A stretch of DNA of 64,000 nt from JAMXLO01 sp963749575 (GCA_963749575.1 CAVVNM010000015.1:62001-126000); one strand, 5' to 3'. Positions 8,969 to 19,203 are shown, counted from the first letter of the stretch. The notes: generated by a model from the letters alone, not told the origin. Numbers and translations: made by a program.

Positions 8969-8988
8969 GACACCAGCCGCCTGGTGTC
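8969..8988. terminator. Perfect hairpin between convergent genes
   Basis: GACACCAG-CCGC-CTGGTGTC is an uninterrupted 8-bp stem in the 63-base gap between two convergent genes. It has no U tract on either strand, so it could act as a weak bidirectional terminator or a 3'-end RNA stabiliser. Confidence 0.5.
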
Positions 8989-9003
8989 ACCGCCGTTCGG
9001 TGG

Positions 9004-10525
9004 TCACGTCCCGAAGATGTGGCCGGTCAAGGAATTGGGATCGGTCACGCCGCTGAACGTGATCTTGGTGTTATCGGACAATGTGATCGTCGTCGAGCCG
9101 TTGGCAACCGTTGCTCCGGCAATGGCAGCGGCAGGTGCACCGGTGCCATAATTTCCCAAAACCACGAAGTCGATAGCGCTGAAGTCACTGATGACAGAAC
9201 TTGCCATAGGACCACCTTCGTTGGTCCAGAAATAGAACCCGTTCGCACCGCCGCCGCCGACCAACGTGTCGGAGCCTGCTCCGGCAGTGAGGTTGTCGCC
9301 TCCTGCGCCGCCGATTATCAGATTGTGCCCGTTCGGGTCGCTTCCAGCGAACATGTTGTCGGGGCCTCTCGAAAGGCTTGCGTCGAGCGTTTCGCTGCCA
9401 CCACGCCCAAAATACTGCATGCTGCCCGCAGAGGTGTTGACGTATTCAATCGATCCACCCGCACCACCGAACAGCGACGTCGCGCCAGTATTCCCGAAGA
9501 CGGTGCCATCGCCGGAAGAGCCGAAGATCGTGGAATTGCCTGTGCCACCGACGAAGCTGAACAGTCCTGCCCCGCCCTCGAAGAATGAAGCACTTGTTGC
9601 CGCGGTAACGGAGGCGATGCCCATGCCCGCCGCAATCGTATCGCTGGTGCCGTTGTCGGTCACCGAAAGCACGCCCAACCCACCGGCGACAAAGCCGGCG
9701 CTGCCGGCCAGAGTGGCGGAGGCGGCACCGGTGCCGGCAACTATCGTATCGGAAGTGCCGGTGTCGGTAGCGGCCAATGCACCGGAGCCGCCTATGACAC
9801 TCGCAAGGCTGCCGGACGTCGTAACATTCAGCGCGCCAGAGCCGCCAAAGATTGTACTGCTTAGCCCCGCATCGCTGACCGTGAGCGCACCGGAACCGCC
9901 AACCACCACCTCATTGGTGGCAGCAGGCGCAATCAGGAACGTCGAGCCGCCGGAACCACCGAACAGCGTGTCGCTCTTCCCCTGCGCGGACACGGTATCG
10001 TTCGATCCGAGAGCGAAGAAGACATTCGTGCCGGTCCCGCCCGCGATGCTCGCCGCATTGCCGGATGCAGCCAGAGTGTCGTTGTGATTGTTGCCAGCCA
10101 CCACGTCACCGGTGCCGCTGATGGTCACGGCTGCGTCGCCGGCGGATTTCAGAAAGCACGATTGCCGCAGGATCGATGATCGTATCGGTATTCAGCCCGC
10201 CCCAGACGCTCATGTTGGGCGAGCCGTGGATGGTGACAGCAGCCGTGCTGTCGAGAATAACGACCCAGTCCGGCGTTCCGGGCGGCGATCCTCCCGGGAC
10301 CGTATAGTCACCACCAGCGTTGATAATGAGTTCGTTGACCCCGCCAGGGTTCGACGGGGGCGGTGAAACCGTGGTTGATGACGCAGTGGTAACTTGCAGT
10401 TTGCCGGCTCCGCTGGCCGCGGCCAGCGCATTGGCGATCTGCTGGGCCAGTGCGAGATTGCTCGAATTGCCGAAGCCCTCGCCAATCGTCGACCCACCCG
10501 TACCCGGAACCGTTACCGTTGCCAT
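9004..10525 (-). CDS. Glycine-rich RTX-like beta-roll surface/secreted protein (frame interrupted)
   Basis: Two fragments form one protein of about 505 residues. The N-terminal 125 residues start MATVTVPGTGGSTIGEGFGN with a helical patch NLALAQQIANALAAASGAG. After a frame change near 10130-10160 the remaining 380 residues are serial Gly-rich repeats (IFGGSGALNV, VIGGSGALAATDTG, IVAGTGAASATL). They end in a canonical calcium-binding nonapeptide patch (GGAGGDNLTAGAGSDTLVGG) and a C-terminal tail typical of type I secretion substrates. No signal peptide. In the alternative frame the join reads SAGDAAVTISGTG, so a single-base indel explains the break. Function: extracellular adhesin or matrix protein, inferred. 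Confidence 0.75.
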
Positions 10526-10912
10526 CGTGTTCTCCGTATGCGCACGCCAGCCAGTTCAGGTGATCCGGCCCGGAATCGCGGAATTATGGACTGCCGCCAG
10601 CTTTTTGCAACCCATATCTCGCCGGTGAGCAGCGATCAGAATCGCGAATAGGTCTCGCCCAAAAAGCGTCTGCGGTGCAGCCGATCGTTGCGCGGAGAAC
10701 GACATTCTGACTGCGCCCGTACGCCACCGAGGGCGAGTGCGATCGGTGAGGCCGCGGCTCGCAACAGAATGTTCATGATGATGCCGCAGTTGCCTTGCCG
10801 ACGGCAGACCGGATATCGCCGGGCCGGACGGGCCCGGTTACCAGCGGTTGGTCGCGCGGATGGACTTCCACTACAACCCTTCCCCGCTCGGTGGGGGCGG
10901 TGTGTCCAACGG
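10526..10912. other. 387-base stretch without a convincing gene
   Basis: This separates the start of the RTX-like gene from the end of the enoyl-CoA hydratase gene, both on the minus strand, so it should hold the RTX-like gene's promoter and leader. A 46-codon minus-strand frame at 10636-10776 starts MNILLRAAASPIALALGGVR, which looks faintly like a signal peptide, but its remainder is Arg-rich out-of-frame-like text. I see no RNA gene, repeat or clear promoter boxes. Confidence 0.4.
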
Positions 10913-11692
10913 CTACCTCGCCTTGAAATCGGGCAACCGCCGCTCCGCCATGGCCTTGACGCCTTCGCGAAAGTCCTCGGTGCTGCGCAGCCAGTCCTGC
11001 TCCTCGTATTCGCGCTCGGTCGCCGCGGCCACCGCCTCCGCCAGCCCCCGGCGCAGCGTCTCCCGAGTCGCAACGATCGCCAACGGTGCCGACTCGGCAA
11101 TCTCGGTCGCGAGTTCCGTCGCCTTGGCCCGCACCTGTTCCAGCGGCACGCAATAGTCCGCCAGGCCGATCGCCAATGCCTGGTCCCCGGTGAGCCGCCG
11201 CCCGGTGTACATCAACAGCGCCGCCTGCTGCGCCCCGATCAGCCGCGGCAGCGACGCGGTCAGGCCGAATCCCGGGTGGAAACCCAGCCGGGTGAAATTC
11301 ACCGAGAACCGCGCCTCCGCGCAGGTGACGCGGAAATCCGCCATCACTGCCAAGCCGACACCGGCGCCCACCGCCGCGCCATGCACTGCGGCAACGATCG
11401 GTTTGCCGGTGCGCCACAGTCGCTGCGCCTCCTTGTACAGATGCCGCCCACGCTTGGTGCCGCGGTTCACCCCGTCAGGCCCGCGGCTGCTGAAATCGGC
11501 GCCGGCGCAGAAGTGCTTGCCCTCGGCGCACAGCACCACGGCTCGCACCTCCGGTGTGCGATCGTAGCCCTCCAGCACATCGGCAATCTCGGCCACCATG
11601 TCAGTATCGACGAAGTTGTTCGGCCCGCGCCTGATCTCGATCGTGGCGACAATGCCGGACTGCGTGACACCGATATGTTCGTAGCTTGCCAT
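10913..11692 (-). CDS. Enoyl-CoA hydratase/isomerase (crotonase superfamily)
   Basis: 259 residues, standard family length. Oxyanion-hole segments HFCAGADFSSRG (residues about 60-70) and HGAAVGAGVGLAVMADFRV (about 105-123) are present, as is the conserved LGFHPGFGLTASLPRLIG. Hydrates or isomerises 2-enoyl-CoA in the cytoplasm. It is divergent (70 bases) from the hydrolase-dehydrogenase operon at 11763-19047, so it probably shares regulation with that acyl-CoA pathway. Exact substrate unknown. Confidence 0.88.
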   Translation of the reverse strand: MASYEHIGVTQSGIVATIEIRRGPNNFVDTDMVAEIADVLEGYDRTPEVRAVVLCAEGKHFCAGADFSSRGPDGVNRGTKRGRHLYKEAQRLWRTGKPIVAAVHGAAVGAGVGLAVMADFRVTCAEARFSVNFTRLGFHPGFGLTASLPRLIGAQQAALLMYTGRRLTGDQALAIGLADYCVPLEQVRAKATELATEIAESAPLAIVATRETLRRGLAEAVAAATEREYEEQDWLRSTEDFREGVKAMAERRLPDFKAR

Positions 11693-11762
11693 GGTTCCCT
11701 GCCCTTGCTCTTCCGCTGATGTGCGCTGCGTGCGACCTTACGCGGCGGAGGGAACGGAGGAA

Positions 11763-12530
11763 ATGGCCATGGCAAGGCTCGATCGCGACGGCGTGGCGAT
11801 CCATTACGAGGTACACGGACGTGGCCCTGCCATCCTGCTGTCGCACGGTTACAGCGCGACCTGCCGCATGTGGGACGGTCAGATCGAGGCGCTGCGCGAC
11901 CGCTTCCAGGTGATCGTGTGGGACATGCGCGGCCATGGCCAGAGCGACTATCCCGCTGATCCCGCCGCCTATTCCGAGGCTGCCACGGTCGAGGACATGG
12001 CCGCCATCCTGCAGGACTGCAGCATCCAGCGCGCGGTGATCGGCGGCTTGTCGCTGGGTGGTTACATGTCGATGGCATTCCATCGCGTCCACCCGGCGAT
12101 GACGCGCGCCCTGATGATCTTCGACACCGGCCCCGGCTTCCGCAATGCCGCGGCGCGCGAGGCGTGGAACCAACGCGCCCGACAGCGTGCCGATGAGCTG
12201 GACGCACGCAGCTTCGCCGCTCTCGGCTCCAGCGATGAGGTACGGATGAGCCAGCACCGGAATGCATCGGGCCTCGCGGGTGCGGCTCGCGGCATGCTGA
12301 CACAGCGCGACGACGGGGTGATAGGTTCGCTGGAGACGATATCGGTGCCGAGCCTGGTGCTGGTAGGCAGCAAGGATACCAACTTCCTTGCCGCCACCGA
12401 ATACATGGCGCGCAAGATTCCAGGCGCCACCAAGGTGGTCATCGAGGGCGCGGGCCATGCCGCGAACCTGCACCAGCCGGCCGCCTTCAACCGCGCGGTC
12501 GAGGCGTTCCTGGAAGGCCTGCCGGCATGA
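11763..12530 (+). CDS. Alpha/beta hydrolase
   Basis: 255 residues. Oxyanion region LLSHGYSATCRMWDGQIEAL, nucleophile elbow GLSLGG (Ser about residue 102), late acidic residue in LVLVGSKDTNFL and catalytic His in EGAGHAANLHQP make a complete triad. Start is the ATG at 11763 after a GGAGG-rich leader; a second ATG two codons later is possible. First gene of a tightly coupled operon (ATGA overlap with the next gene). Likely cleaves an ester, lactone or thioester in the same catabolic route. Confidence 0.85.
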   Translation: MAMARLDRDGVAIHYEVHGRGPAILLSHGYSATCRMWDGQIEALRDRFQVIVWDMRGHGQSDYPADPAAYSEAATVEDMAAILQDCSIQRAVIGGLSLGGYMSMAFHRVHPAMTRALMIFDTGPGFRNAAAREAWNQRARQRADELDARSFAALGSSDEVRMSQHRNASGLAGAARGMLTQRDDGVIGSLETISVPSLVLVGSKDTNFLAATEYMARKIPGATKVVIEGAGHAANLHQPAAFNRAVEAFLEGLPA

Positions 12531-13651
12531 ACTTCGACTTCCCGGACGAGCTCAAGCAGTTGCGGGAAGCAGCCCGGCGATTCCTGACCGAACGCTGCCC
12601 GACCTCGGTCCCGCGGCGTATCCTGGAAGGGCCCGAGCCGTACGATCGCGAACTATGGCAGTCGATGGCGGAAATGGGCTGGATCGGCGCAGCGATCCCG
12701 GAGGAATTCGGCGGTGCCGGGCTCGGCCACCTCGCGGTTTGCGTGCTGGCGGAGGAATTGGGCCACGCGGTGGCACCGGTGCCGTTCGCCTCGTCTGTGT
12801 ACCTGGCGACGGAAGCGATCCAACGGTACGGCAGCGATGCACAGAAGCGGCACTACCTGCCGAAGTTTGCCGCCGGCGAGCTGATCGGCACGCTGGCCTT
12901 GGCGGAACGGCCCGGACCGGTTGACCCCGACAAGCTGATAACGCAGGTCGTCGACGGGAGGCTGAGCGGCAGCAAGCTCGCGGTTCCGGACGGCGACGTG
13001 GCTGACCTCGCAGTTGTCGCGGTCCGCACGGAGCGGGGGCCGAGCCTGGTCATGGTCGATCTGGCCGGCCCTGGCGTGACACGCGAGCCCGTCACCACGA
13101 TTGACCCCACACGATCGCATGCGCGGCTCGCGTTTGACGGCGCCGCGGCCGATCCGCTGCCGGGCAGCGAGGGCGCCGATGCGGTGCGCCACCTACTCGA
13201 CCGGGCGGCGGTGATGCTGGCGTTCGAGCAGGTCGGCTGCGCTCAGGCCGCGCTGGAGATGGCCCGAGACTACGCGCGCGAGCGCTATGCGTTCGGTCGG
13301 CCGATCGGCTCGTTCCAGGCGATCAAGCACAAGCTGGCTGACGTCTATATTGCGATCGAGCTGGCACGGTCGAATGCGTACTATGGCGCCTGGGCGCTTC
13401 ACACGGACGCAGTCGAACTGCCGATCGCTGCGTCGGTCGCGCGGATTTCGGCGTGCGATGCCGGCTGGCTGGCGTCGAAGGAGAACATCCAGACGCATGG
13501 CGGGATGGGTTTCACCTGGCAGATGGACTGCCAGTTCTATTACCGCCGGGCGAAGCTGCACGCGCTGAGCTTGGGCGGCACGCGCGAGTGGAAGCACAGG
13601 CTGATCGCAGAGCTGCGCAAGAGCAACATGCTCGCACTGCCGGCGGACTGA
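12527..13651 (+). CDS. Acyl-CoA dehydrogenase, small/beta-type subunit
   Basis: 374 residues with the ACAD fold: N-terminal helical domain (MNFDFPDELKQLREAARRFL), middle beta domain and C-terminal helical domain including QTHGGMGFTWQMDCQFYYRR. At the usual catalytic position the family's Tyr-Glu-Gly-Thr is replaced by LGGTREW, so the standard glutamate is absent. That is typical of the weaker-conserved partner in heteromeric alpha2beta2 ACADs such as those of steroid or branched side-chain degradation. Overlaps the hydrolase stop and sits 13 bases before the second ACAD, supporting a heteromer. Confidence 0.85.
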   Translation: MNFDFPDELKQLREAARRFLTERCPTSVPRRILEGPEPYDRELWQSMAEMGWIGAAIPEEFGGAGLGHLAVCVLAEELGHAVAPVPFASSVYLATEAIQRYGSDAQKRHYLPKFAAGELIGTLALAERPGPVDPDKLITQVVDGRLSGSKLAVPDGDVADLAVVAVRTERGPSLVMVDLAGPGVTREPVTTIDPTRSHARLAFDGAAADPLPGSEGADAVRHLLDRAAVMLAFEQVGCAQAALEMARDYARERYAFGRPIGSFQAIKHKLADVYIAIELARSNAYYGAWALHTDAVELPIAASVARISACDAGWLASKENIQTHGGMGFTWQMDCQFYYRRAKLHALSLGGTREWKHRLIAELRKSNMLALPAD

Positions 13652-13664
13652 CGGAGGTATTGGA

Positions 13665-14900
13665 ATGGACTTCGAGGACACCCCGGAAGAGGCCGCATTC
13701 CGTGCCGAGGCCCGCGCCTTCCTGGCGGCCAACGCCGAGCGCCGCAAGCCCGGCGCGGTGGAAGGCTACCGCCGCGGCCAGGATGCACCAGGCGCCATGG
13801 ACCGCGCAAAGGCGTTCCAGCGCAGCAAGGCCGAGGCAGGCTTCGTCGGCATTCATTGGCCAAAGGACTGGGGCGGTCGCGGCGGCACGCAGATCCAGAA
13901 CGTCATCTACAACCAGGAGGAAGCGCGGTTCGATGTGCTGAACAGCATCTTCGGCATCGGCATTTCACTTGCCATGCCCACGATCTGTGTCTGCGGCACG
14001 CCGGAGCAACGTGAAAAATTCGCTATCCCAACGATGCGCGGCGACATCATCTGGTGTCAATTGTTCTCGGAACCCTCCGGCGGGTCCGATCTCGCCTCGC
14101 TGCGCACCCGTGCCGAACGCGACGGCGACGAGTGGGTGATCAATGGCCAGAAGATCTGGAATTCCGGCGCGCATTACAGCGACTTCGGCATCCTGGTCGC
14201 GCGCGACGATCCGAACGTGCCGAAGCACGCCGGCCTGACCTACTTCATCCTCGAGATGAGGACGCCGGGGGTAGAGGTGCGGCCGATCCGCCAGCTGTCC
14301 GGTTCGGCGCATTTCAATGAGGTGTTCTTCACCAATGTGCGCATCCCCGATGCGATGCGAATCGGCCCGGTGGGCGGCGGCTGGCGCGTGGCGCTGACCA
14401 CGCTGATGAACGAGCGGCACGGCATGCGCGATTCGCCTGGCCCCGACTTCGCCGAACTGTTCCGCCTGGCCAATCAGCTCGAGCTGGAGGATGGCCTGGC
14501 GATCGACGACGCCGCGGTGCAGGAGAGGCTCGCGGAATTCTACACCCGCTCGCAGGGTCTGAAATACACCAAGTATCGCGGCATGACGGCGCTGTCGCGC
14601 GGCGGCACGCCGGGACCTGAATCGTCGATCATCAAGGTGGTGGCGGCGAACAAGCTGCAGGATATCCTGTCGTACGGCCTCGACCTGATCGGCATGGCCG
14701 GCCCGACGATGGGCGAGGACATGCCGGTGGCCGGCATCTTCGAAGAGGCGTTGCTGTATTCCCCTGCGTTGCGCATCGCCGGCGGCACCGACGAGATCAT
14801 GCGCAACATCATCGCCGAGCGCGTGCTGGGCCTGCCGCAGGACGTGCGCGTCGACAAGGATGTGCCGTTCCGTGAAATCCCCACTGGGAGCCGTGGATGA
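13665..14900 (+). CDS. Acyl-CoA dehydrogenase, large/alpha-type subunit
   Basis: 411 residues. FAD-binding loop CQLFSEPSGGSDLASLRTRA, WVINGQKIWNSGAHYSDFGI, and C-terminal signature RIAGGTDEIMRNIIAERVLG. As in its neighbour, the usual catalytic Glu before Gly-Thr is replaced by Gly, the pattern of FadE-type heterotetramer alpha subunits, which place their base elsewhere. Good ribosome site (GGAGG) nine bases ahead. Stop overlaps the downstream synthetase start (ATGA). Expected to oxidise an acyl-CoA to the 2-enoyl-CoA used by the hydratase at 10913. Confidence 0.88.
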   Translation: MDFEDTPEEAAFRAEARAFLAANAERRKPGAVEGYRRGQDAPGAMDRAKAFQRSKAEAGFVGIHWPKDWGGRGGTQIQNVIYNQEEARFDVLNSIFGIGISLAMPTICVCGTPEQREKFAIPTMRGDIIWCQLFSEPSGGSDLASLRTRAERDGDEWVINGQKIWNSGAHYSDFGILVARDDPNVPKHAGLTYFILEMRTPGVEVRPIRQLSGSAHFNEVFFTNVRIPDAMRIGPVGGGWRVALTTLMNERHGMRDSPGPDFAELFRLANQLELEDGLAIDDAAVQERLAEFYTRSQGLKYTKYRGMTALSRGGTPGPESSIIKVVAANKLQDILSYGLDLIGMAGPTMGEDMPVAGIFEEALLYSPALRIAGGTDEIMRNIIAERVLGLPQDVRVDKDVPFREIPTGSRG

Positions 14901-17021
14901 GCGAACACGCGCTGCAAAGTTTCTTCTGGCCGCAATCGATCGCGGTACTGGGCGCCTCGCCCGACACGCATCGCATTCGCGGCCGCCTGCTGCACCAGTT
15001 GCGCGAGAACGGCTTCCCTGGACGCATCCTGCCGATCAATCCCAGCTACCAGGAGATCGATGGGTTGCATTGCTACGCCTCGATCGACGCGGTCGGTGAA
15101 CCGGTCGATCTCGCGCTGGTGGCGATTCCCGCCGCCGGCGTTGCATCCGCGTTGGAGGAATGCGCGCGCGCCGGGGTGAAGAACGCGCTGATCATCAGCT
15201 CCGGCTTCGCCGAGGAAGGCGGCGCCGCAGGCGATATGCAGGCAGCACTGGTCGAGGTGACGCAGCGTACCGGCATCCGCGCCTGCGGCCCGAACTGCGA
15301 GGGCTATTTCAACGCGCTCGGCAAGGTCGCCACCACGTTCAGCCCGACCGTCGAGGTGAAGGAGGACGAAGGCCAGGTTCTGGTATCGGAACGTCGCGTC
15401 GGCGTGATCGCGCAGTCGGGCGGCATCGGCTTCGCACTGTTCAATCGCGGCAAGGCGGCGGGGATCGGCTTCTCCTACGTGATCTCCACCGGCAACGAGG
15501 CCGACCTGAACATGGCCGACTTCCTCGACTACATGGTCGAGGACGCCAACACGCACGCCGTCATGCTGTTCTGCGAGGCGGTGCGCAACGGCCCGACGTT
15601 CGTCGCCGCACTGGCAAAGGCGCGGCGGCTGGGCAAGCCGATCATCGCGATCAAGATCGGCCGATCGGATGCCGGTTCGCGTGCATCCGCGTCGCACACC
15701 GCGTCGCTGTCAGGCTCCTATACCGCGTACCGCGCGGTGTTCGAGCGCTACGGCGTGATCGAGGCCGAGGATCCGGACGAGGCGGTGGCGATCACCGGCG
15801 TGTTGTTGACCTGCCCACTGCCGAAGGGCCGCCGCACCGGCATCATCACGCCATCGGGCGGCGGCGGCGCCTGGATGGCGGACACGCTGTCGCTGCACGG
15901 GCTGACCGTGCCGCCGTTGTCGGCCGGCAACGCAGGCCTCGCTGCGCATCGGTGATGCCGTCCTACGGCGCTCCGGCAATCCGGTCGATGTCACGGCGCA
16001 GGGTTCCACCACCGGTGTCGGCGTTGATGACGGCGATGGAGACGCTCGCCGAATCGGACGAAATCGACATGCTGGTGCTGATCACGTCGCTGACCAGCGA
16101 GACGCGCGTATCGCTCGATGCCGATCGCGTGCGCGCGACGGCGGCGCGATGCGGCAAGCCGATGACGGTGTGGACCTATACCCTGCCGTCGGAATTCGGA
16201 CGACTGACGGCGGCGCGCTGCGGGCTGTTCACGCACAGCGATCTGCGCAATGTCGGCGTGGCGCTGAGCAAGCTCGCCGCTTACGCGGAGGCGCAGGCTC
16301 GGCCGCTGCCCGCTTCACCCCACAGCGTGGCCGCTGCGCCGCTGCCGGATGATCTGCCGAGCGTGCTGACCGAGCATCGTGCCAAGGCGCTGCTGGCGCC
16401 TTATGGTCTGCCGGAATTGCAGGAGCGGTTGGCGACTTCGGCAGCCGAGGCGGTGGCCGCTGCGAACGCGCTGGGTTATCCGGTGGCGCTGAAGGTCGCC
16501 TCGCCCGATCTGCCGCACAAGACCGAGGCAGGCGGTGTGGTGCTCGGCCTGCAAGGGCAACATTCCGTCACCGCCGCGTATGACCAGATCATTGCATCGG
16601 CGCAGCGCTACAAGGCGGATGCACGGATCGAAGGCGTGCTGGTGCAGAAGATGGCGCCGCGCGGGCATGAACTGGTGATCGGTATGGTGAATGACCCCAC
16701 ATTCGGCCCGATCATGATGGTGGGGATCGGTGGCACCATGGTGGAACTGATGGGCGACGTGGTGCATCGCCCGGCGCCGGTCGATGCCGCTGAAGCGGCG
16801 GAGATGCTGCGCAGCCTGAGGTCTGCGAAGCTGTTGCAGGGGTTCCGCGGCGCGGGGCAGTCGACATCGCGCCGGCCGCTGACCTGATCGCCAGCCTGTC
16901 GCGGGCGGCAATGGCTTATCGCGGGCGGATCGCGGAAATGGAACTCAACCCGGTGATCCTCCACGAGGACGGATCGCGGGCGCTGACGATCGCGGATGCG
17001 CTGATCATGTTGAGGGATTGA
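14897..17021 (+). CDS. ADP-forming acyl-CoA (acetate-CoA ligase-like) synthetase, frame interrupted
   Basis: About 707 residues if repaired. The N-terminal CoA-binding domain has SIAVLGASPDTHRIRGRL; the succinyl-CoA-synthetase-like middle has IAQSGGIGFALFN, YVISTGNEADLNM and SHTASLSGSYTAYRAVF. The C-terminal ATP-grasp domain has LTEHRAKALLAPYGLPEL, YPVALKVASPDLPHKTEAGG and GGTMVELMGDVVHRP. It makes an acyl-CoA from acid, ATP and CoA. The frame breaks near 15945, 15985 and 16015, and again near 16855, where the true tail (VDIAPAADLIASL to ALIMLRD) continues in another frame to the TGA at 17019-17021. Homology resumes after each break, so small indels rather than deletions are responsible. Confidence 0.82.
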
Positions 17022-17034
17022 TGGCGGGAAGGCA

Positions 17035-18195
17035 ATGTTCGAACTTTCCGAAGAACACCGCATGCTGCAGGACCTGGTCGCGAAATTCATCGACCGCGAC
17101 GTCATGCCGCTGGAAAAGGCGGTGCTGGCGCGCGAGATGTCCGGGCAGAAATCCGCACTTTCAGCCGAGGAGGAGGAAACCCTGCTCGGCAAGTGCCGCG
17201 AGCTCGGGCTGTGGGGGCTCGATGTGCCCGAGGAATTCGGCGGCGCCAACCTGCCCACTGTCGCTTTGATCGGAGTGTATGAGGAACAGGGCCGCACCTG
17301 CGTCCCCTTCACCTTCCCGCCCGACAGTCCAAACCTGCACATGCTGATGGCGGTCTGCGATGCGGAACAACGCAGGAAATACCTCGAGCCCTACGCACGC
17401 GGCGAAGCGCACTCGGCGATCGCGATTTCCGAACCCGGCGCCGGCGGCGATCCCGCCGGCATGATCACCCGCGCGGTGAGGGATGGCTCCGACTGGGTGA
17501 TCAATGGCCGCAAGATCTGGGTCAGCCGCGTGCCGCAGGCCGACTTCACGATCGTCATGGCGCGTACCGGCGAAGGCAAGCGCCACGAAGGCGTCACCGC
17601 CTTCATCGTCGAGCGCGGCACCAAGGGCTTCAACATCGAACGCGAAATCCCGATGCTCGGTGGCCAGCGCACCTACGAGCTGACCTTCGATGACTGCCGT
17701 ATTCCGGAGTGGCAGGTGCTGGGTCAGGTCGGCAAGGGCTTCGCGCCGATGCAGCTGCGCCTGACAGTGCGCCGCCTGCAGATGGGCGCCTGGTGCGTCG
17801 GCATGACGCGCCGGGCGCTCGACATGATGATGGAGCACGCCAAGCAACGCGTAACGTTCGGCCAACGCCTCGCGGATCGGCAGGCGATCCAATGGTGGAT
17901 CGCCGATGCCGCCGTCAAGGTCCACGCCTGCCGGCTGATGGTGTACGATGCCGCCACCAAGGCCGACGCCGGCCGTGACGTGCGCACCGAGGCTTCCATG
18001 GTGAAGCTGTACGGCACCGAAATGGCGACCGAAACAATAGACCACGCGATGCAGACGTTTGGCGCCATGGGGGTGGCCAAGGAGCTGCCGTTGCAACTCA
18101 TGGCGCAGAAGGTGCGGACCATGCGCGTCTATGAAGGCCCCTCGGAGGTGCACCGCATGGTAATCGCGCGCCGGCTGCTACAGGATCGGAGATAG
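17035..18195 (+). CDS. Acyl-CoA dehydrogenase
   Basis: 386 residues, complete. ISEPGAGGDPAGMITRAV and WVINGRKIWVSRVPQADFTI form the flavin and substrate loops. The C-terminal signature VYEGPSEVHRMVIARRLL keeps the catalytic Glu (Y-E-G), unlike the two dehydrogenases upstream. Likely a homotetrameric FAD enzyme acting on a different acyl-CoA in the same operon. Starts 13 bases after the synthetase with a GGGAAGG site and ends three bases before the SDR gene. Confidence 0.88.
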   Translation: MFELSEEHRMLQDLVAKFIDRDVMPLEKAVLAREMSGQKSALSAEEEETLLGKCRELGLWGLDVPEEFGGANLPTVALIGVYEEQGRTCVPFTFPPDSPNLHMLMAVCDAEQRRKYLEPYARGEAHSAIAISEPGAGGDPAGMITRAVRDGSDWVINGRKIWVSRVPQADFTIVMARTGEGKRHEGVTAFIVERGTKGFNIEREIPMLGGQRTYELTFDDCRIPEWQVLGQVGKGFAPMQLRLTVRRLQMGAWCVGMTRRALDMMMEHAKQRVTFGQRLADRQAIQWWIADAAVKVHACRLMVYDAATKADAGRDVRTEASMVKLYGTEMATETIDHAMQTFGAMGVAKELPLQLMAQKVRTMRVYEGPSEVHRMVIARRLLQDRR

Positions 18196-18198
18196 GAC

Positions 18199-19047
18199 AT
18201 GGGCATTCTTGACGGCAAGGTGGCCATCGTCACCGGCGCAAGCCGCGGCATCGGCCAGGCGATATCCGAACTGTTTGCCGAGGAAGGAGCGAAGGTGATG
18301 TGTGCCGCACGCACCTTCAGTGAGGGCGATCATCCATTCCTGGAAGGCACGCTGAAGCGTACCGTCGAACTGATTCGTGCCAAGGGTGGCGAGGCGATGG
18401 CGGTCACCAGCAATGTCTCCATCGAAGACGACTGTATCGCACTGGTGCACGCGGCGCATGAGTTCGGACCCGTGGACATCCTGGTGAACAACGCAGCGCT
18501 CACCTACTACCAGCCGATCACCGAGCTGCAGACCAATCGCTGGTTCCGCGCCTTCGCGGTCGATGTGCATGGGCCATTCATGCTGGCGAAAGAAGTTCTG
18601 AAGGACATGATCCCCCGGCGCAGCGGTGCCATCATCAACATCAGTTCCGGCGCGGCGATCGGACCGGGGCGCGGACCGTACACCGACCAGACGGTGCGCG
18701 GCGGCACGATGTACGGCGCGGTGAAGGCAGCCCTCGAGCGGTTCACGCAGGGCCTGGCGCAGGAGGTCGCGCAATACGAAGGGATCACCGTCGCCGCCGT
18801 GTCGCCGTCGCGCGTGGTGCCTACGCCGGGCACGGTATACCACAAGCTGGTTTCTGGAATGGATGATCCGCGAGGCGAGCCGCCGACCATGATGGCGCGC
18901 GCCGCATTGCTGCTGGCGAGCGAGCCGGCGGCAAAGGTGAACGGGCGCGTGACCTACAGCCAGCAGATACTCAAACAATTCGGCTGGATAGAGCACGCCG
19001 CCGGACGTGGCGTGGACAGCCCCGGCTCGGGATACTCGCAGATCTGA
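18199..19047 (+). CDS. Short-chain dehydrogenase/reductase (SDR)
   Basis: 282 residues. Cofactor motif VTGASRGIGQAI (residues 11-22), NNAAL near 97, catalytic Ser in NISSGAAIG and YxxxK in MYGAVKAALERF. An unusually long insert between Ser and Tyr (GPGRGPYTDQTVRGGT) sets it apart from minimal SDRs. NAD(P)-dependent oxidation or reduction of a hydroxyacyl-CoA or carbonyl intermediate is the likely job. Last gene of the hydrolase-ACAD operon. Confidence 0.87.
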   Translation: MGILDGKVAIVTGASRGIGQAISELFAEEGAKVMCAARTFSEGDHPFLEGTLKRTVELIRAKGGEAMAVTSNVSIEDDCIALVHAAHEFGPVDILVNNAALTYYQPITELQTNRWFRAFAVDVHGPFMLAKEVLKDMIPRRSGAIINISSGAAIGPGRGPYTDQTVRGGTMYGAVKAALERFTQGLAQEVAQYEGITVAAVSPSRVVPTPGTVYHKLVSGMDDPRGEPPTMMARAALLLASEPAAKVNGRVTYSQQILKQFGWIEHAAGRGVDSPGSGYSQI

Positions 19048-19203
19048 CTATCGACAGCGAACCTCGCGCCAACACAGCGAGATATGCGGCACGCTCGCCA
19101 ACAATTCGACAGTTGAAGGAAATATGTGACAGCGGCTAATCTGGCTGCTTGTCGGCCAAGCCGGTGTCGATCGTAGGGGGGCCGCCGTACAGGAGAACAC
19201 GCG

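Noticed and set aside
2962..9003. Complete polysaccharide or O-antigen biosynthesis locus
   Set aside because: No flippase, polymerase, export or nucleotide-sugar genes are present; only a partial surface-glycan block can be claimed.
10636..10776. Short minus-strand frame with signal-like start
   Set aside because: No ribosome site and an Arg-rich, shadow-like remainder; kept only as a remark.
16000..17030. A second, independent synthetase gene
   Set aside because: The C-terminal pieces continue the same protein at 14897 in family order; they are frame-broken parts of one gene.
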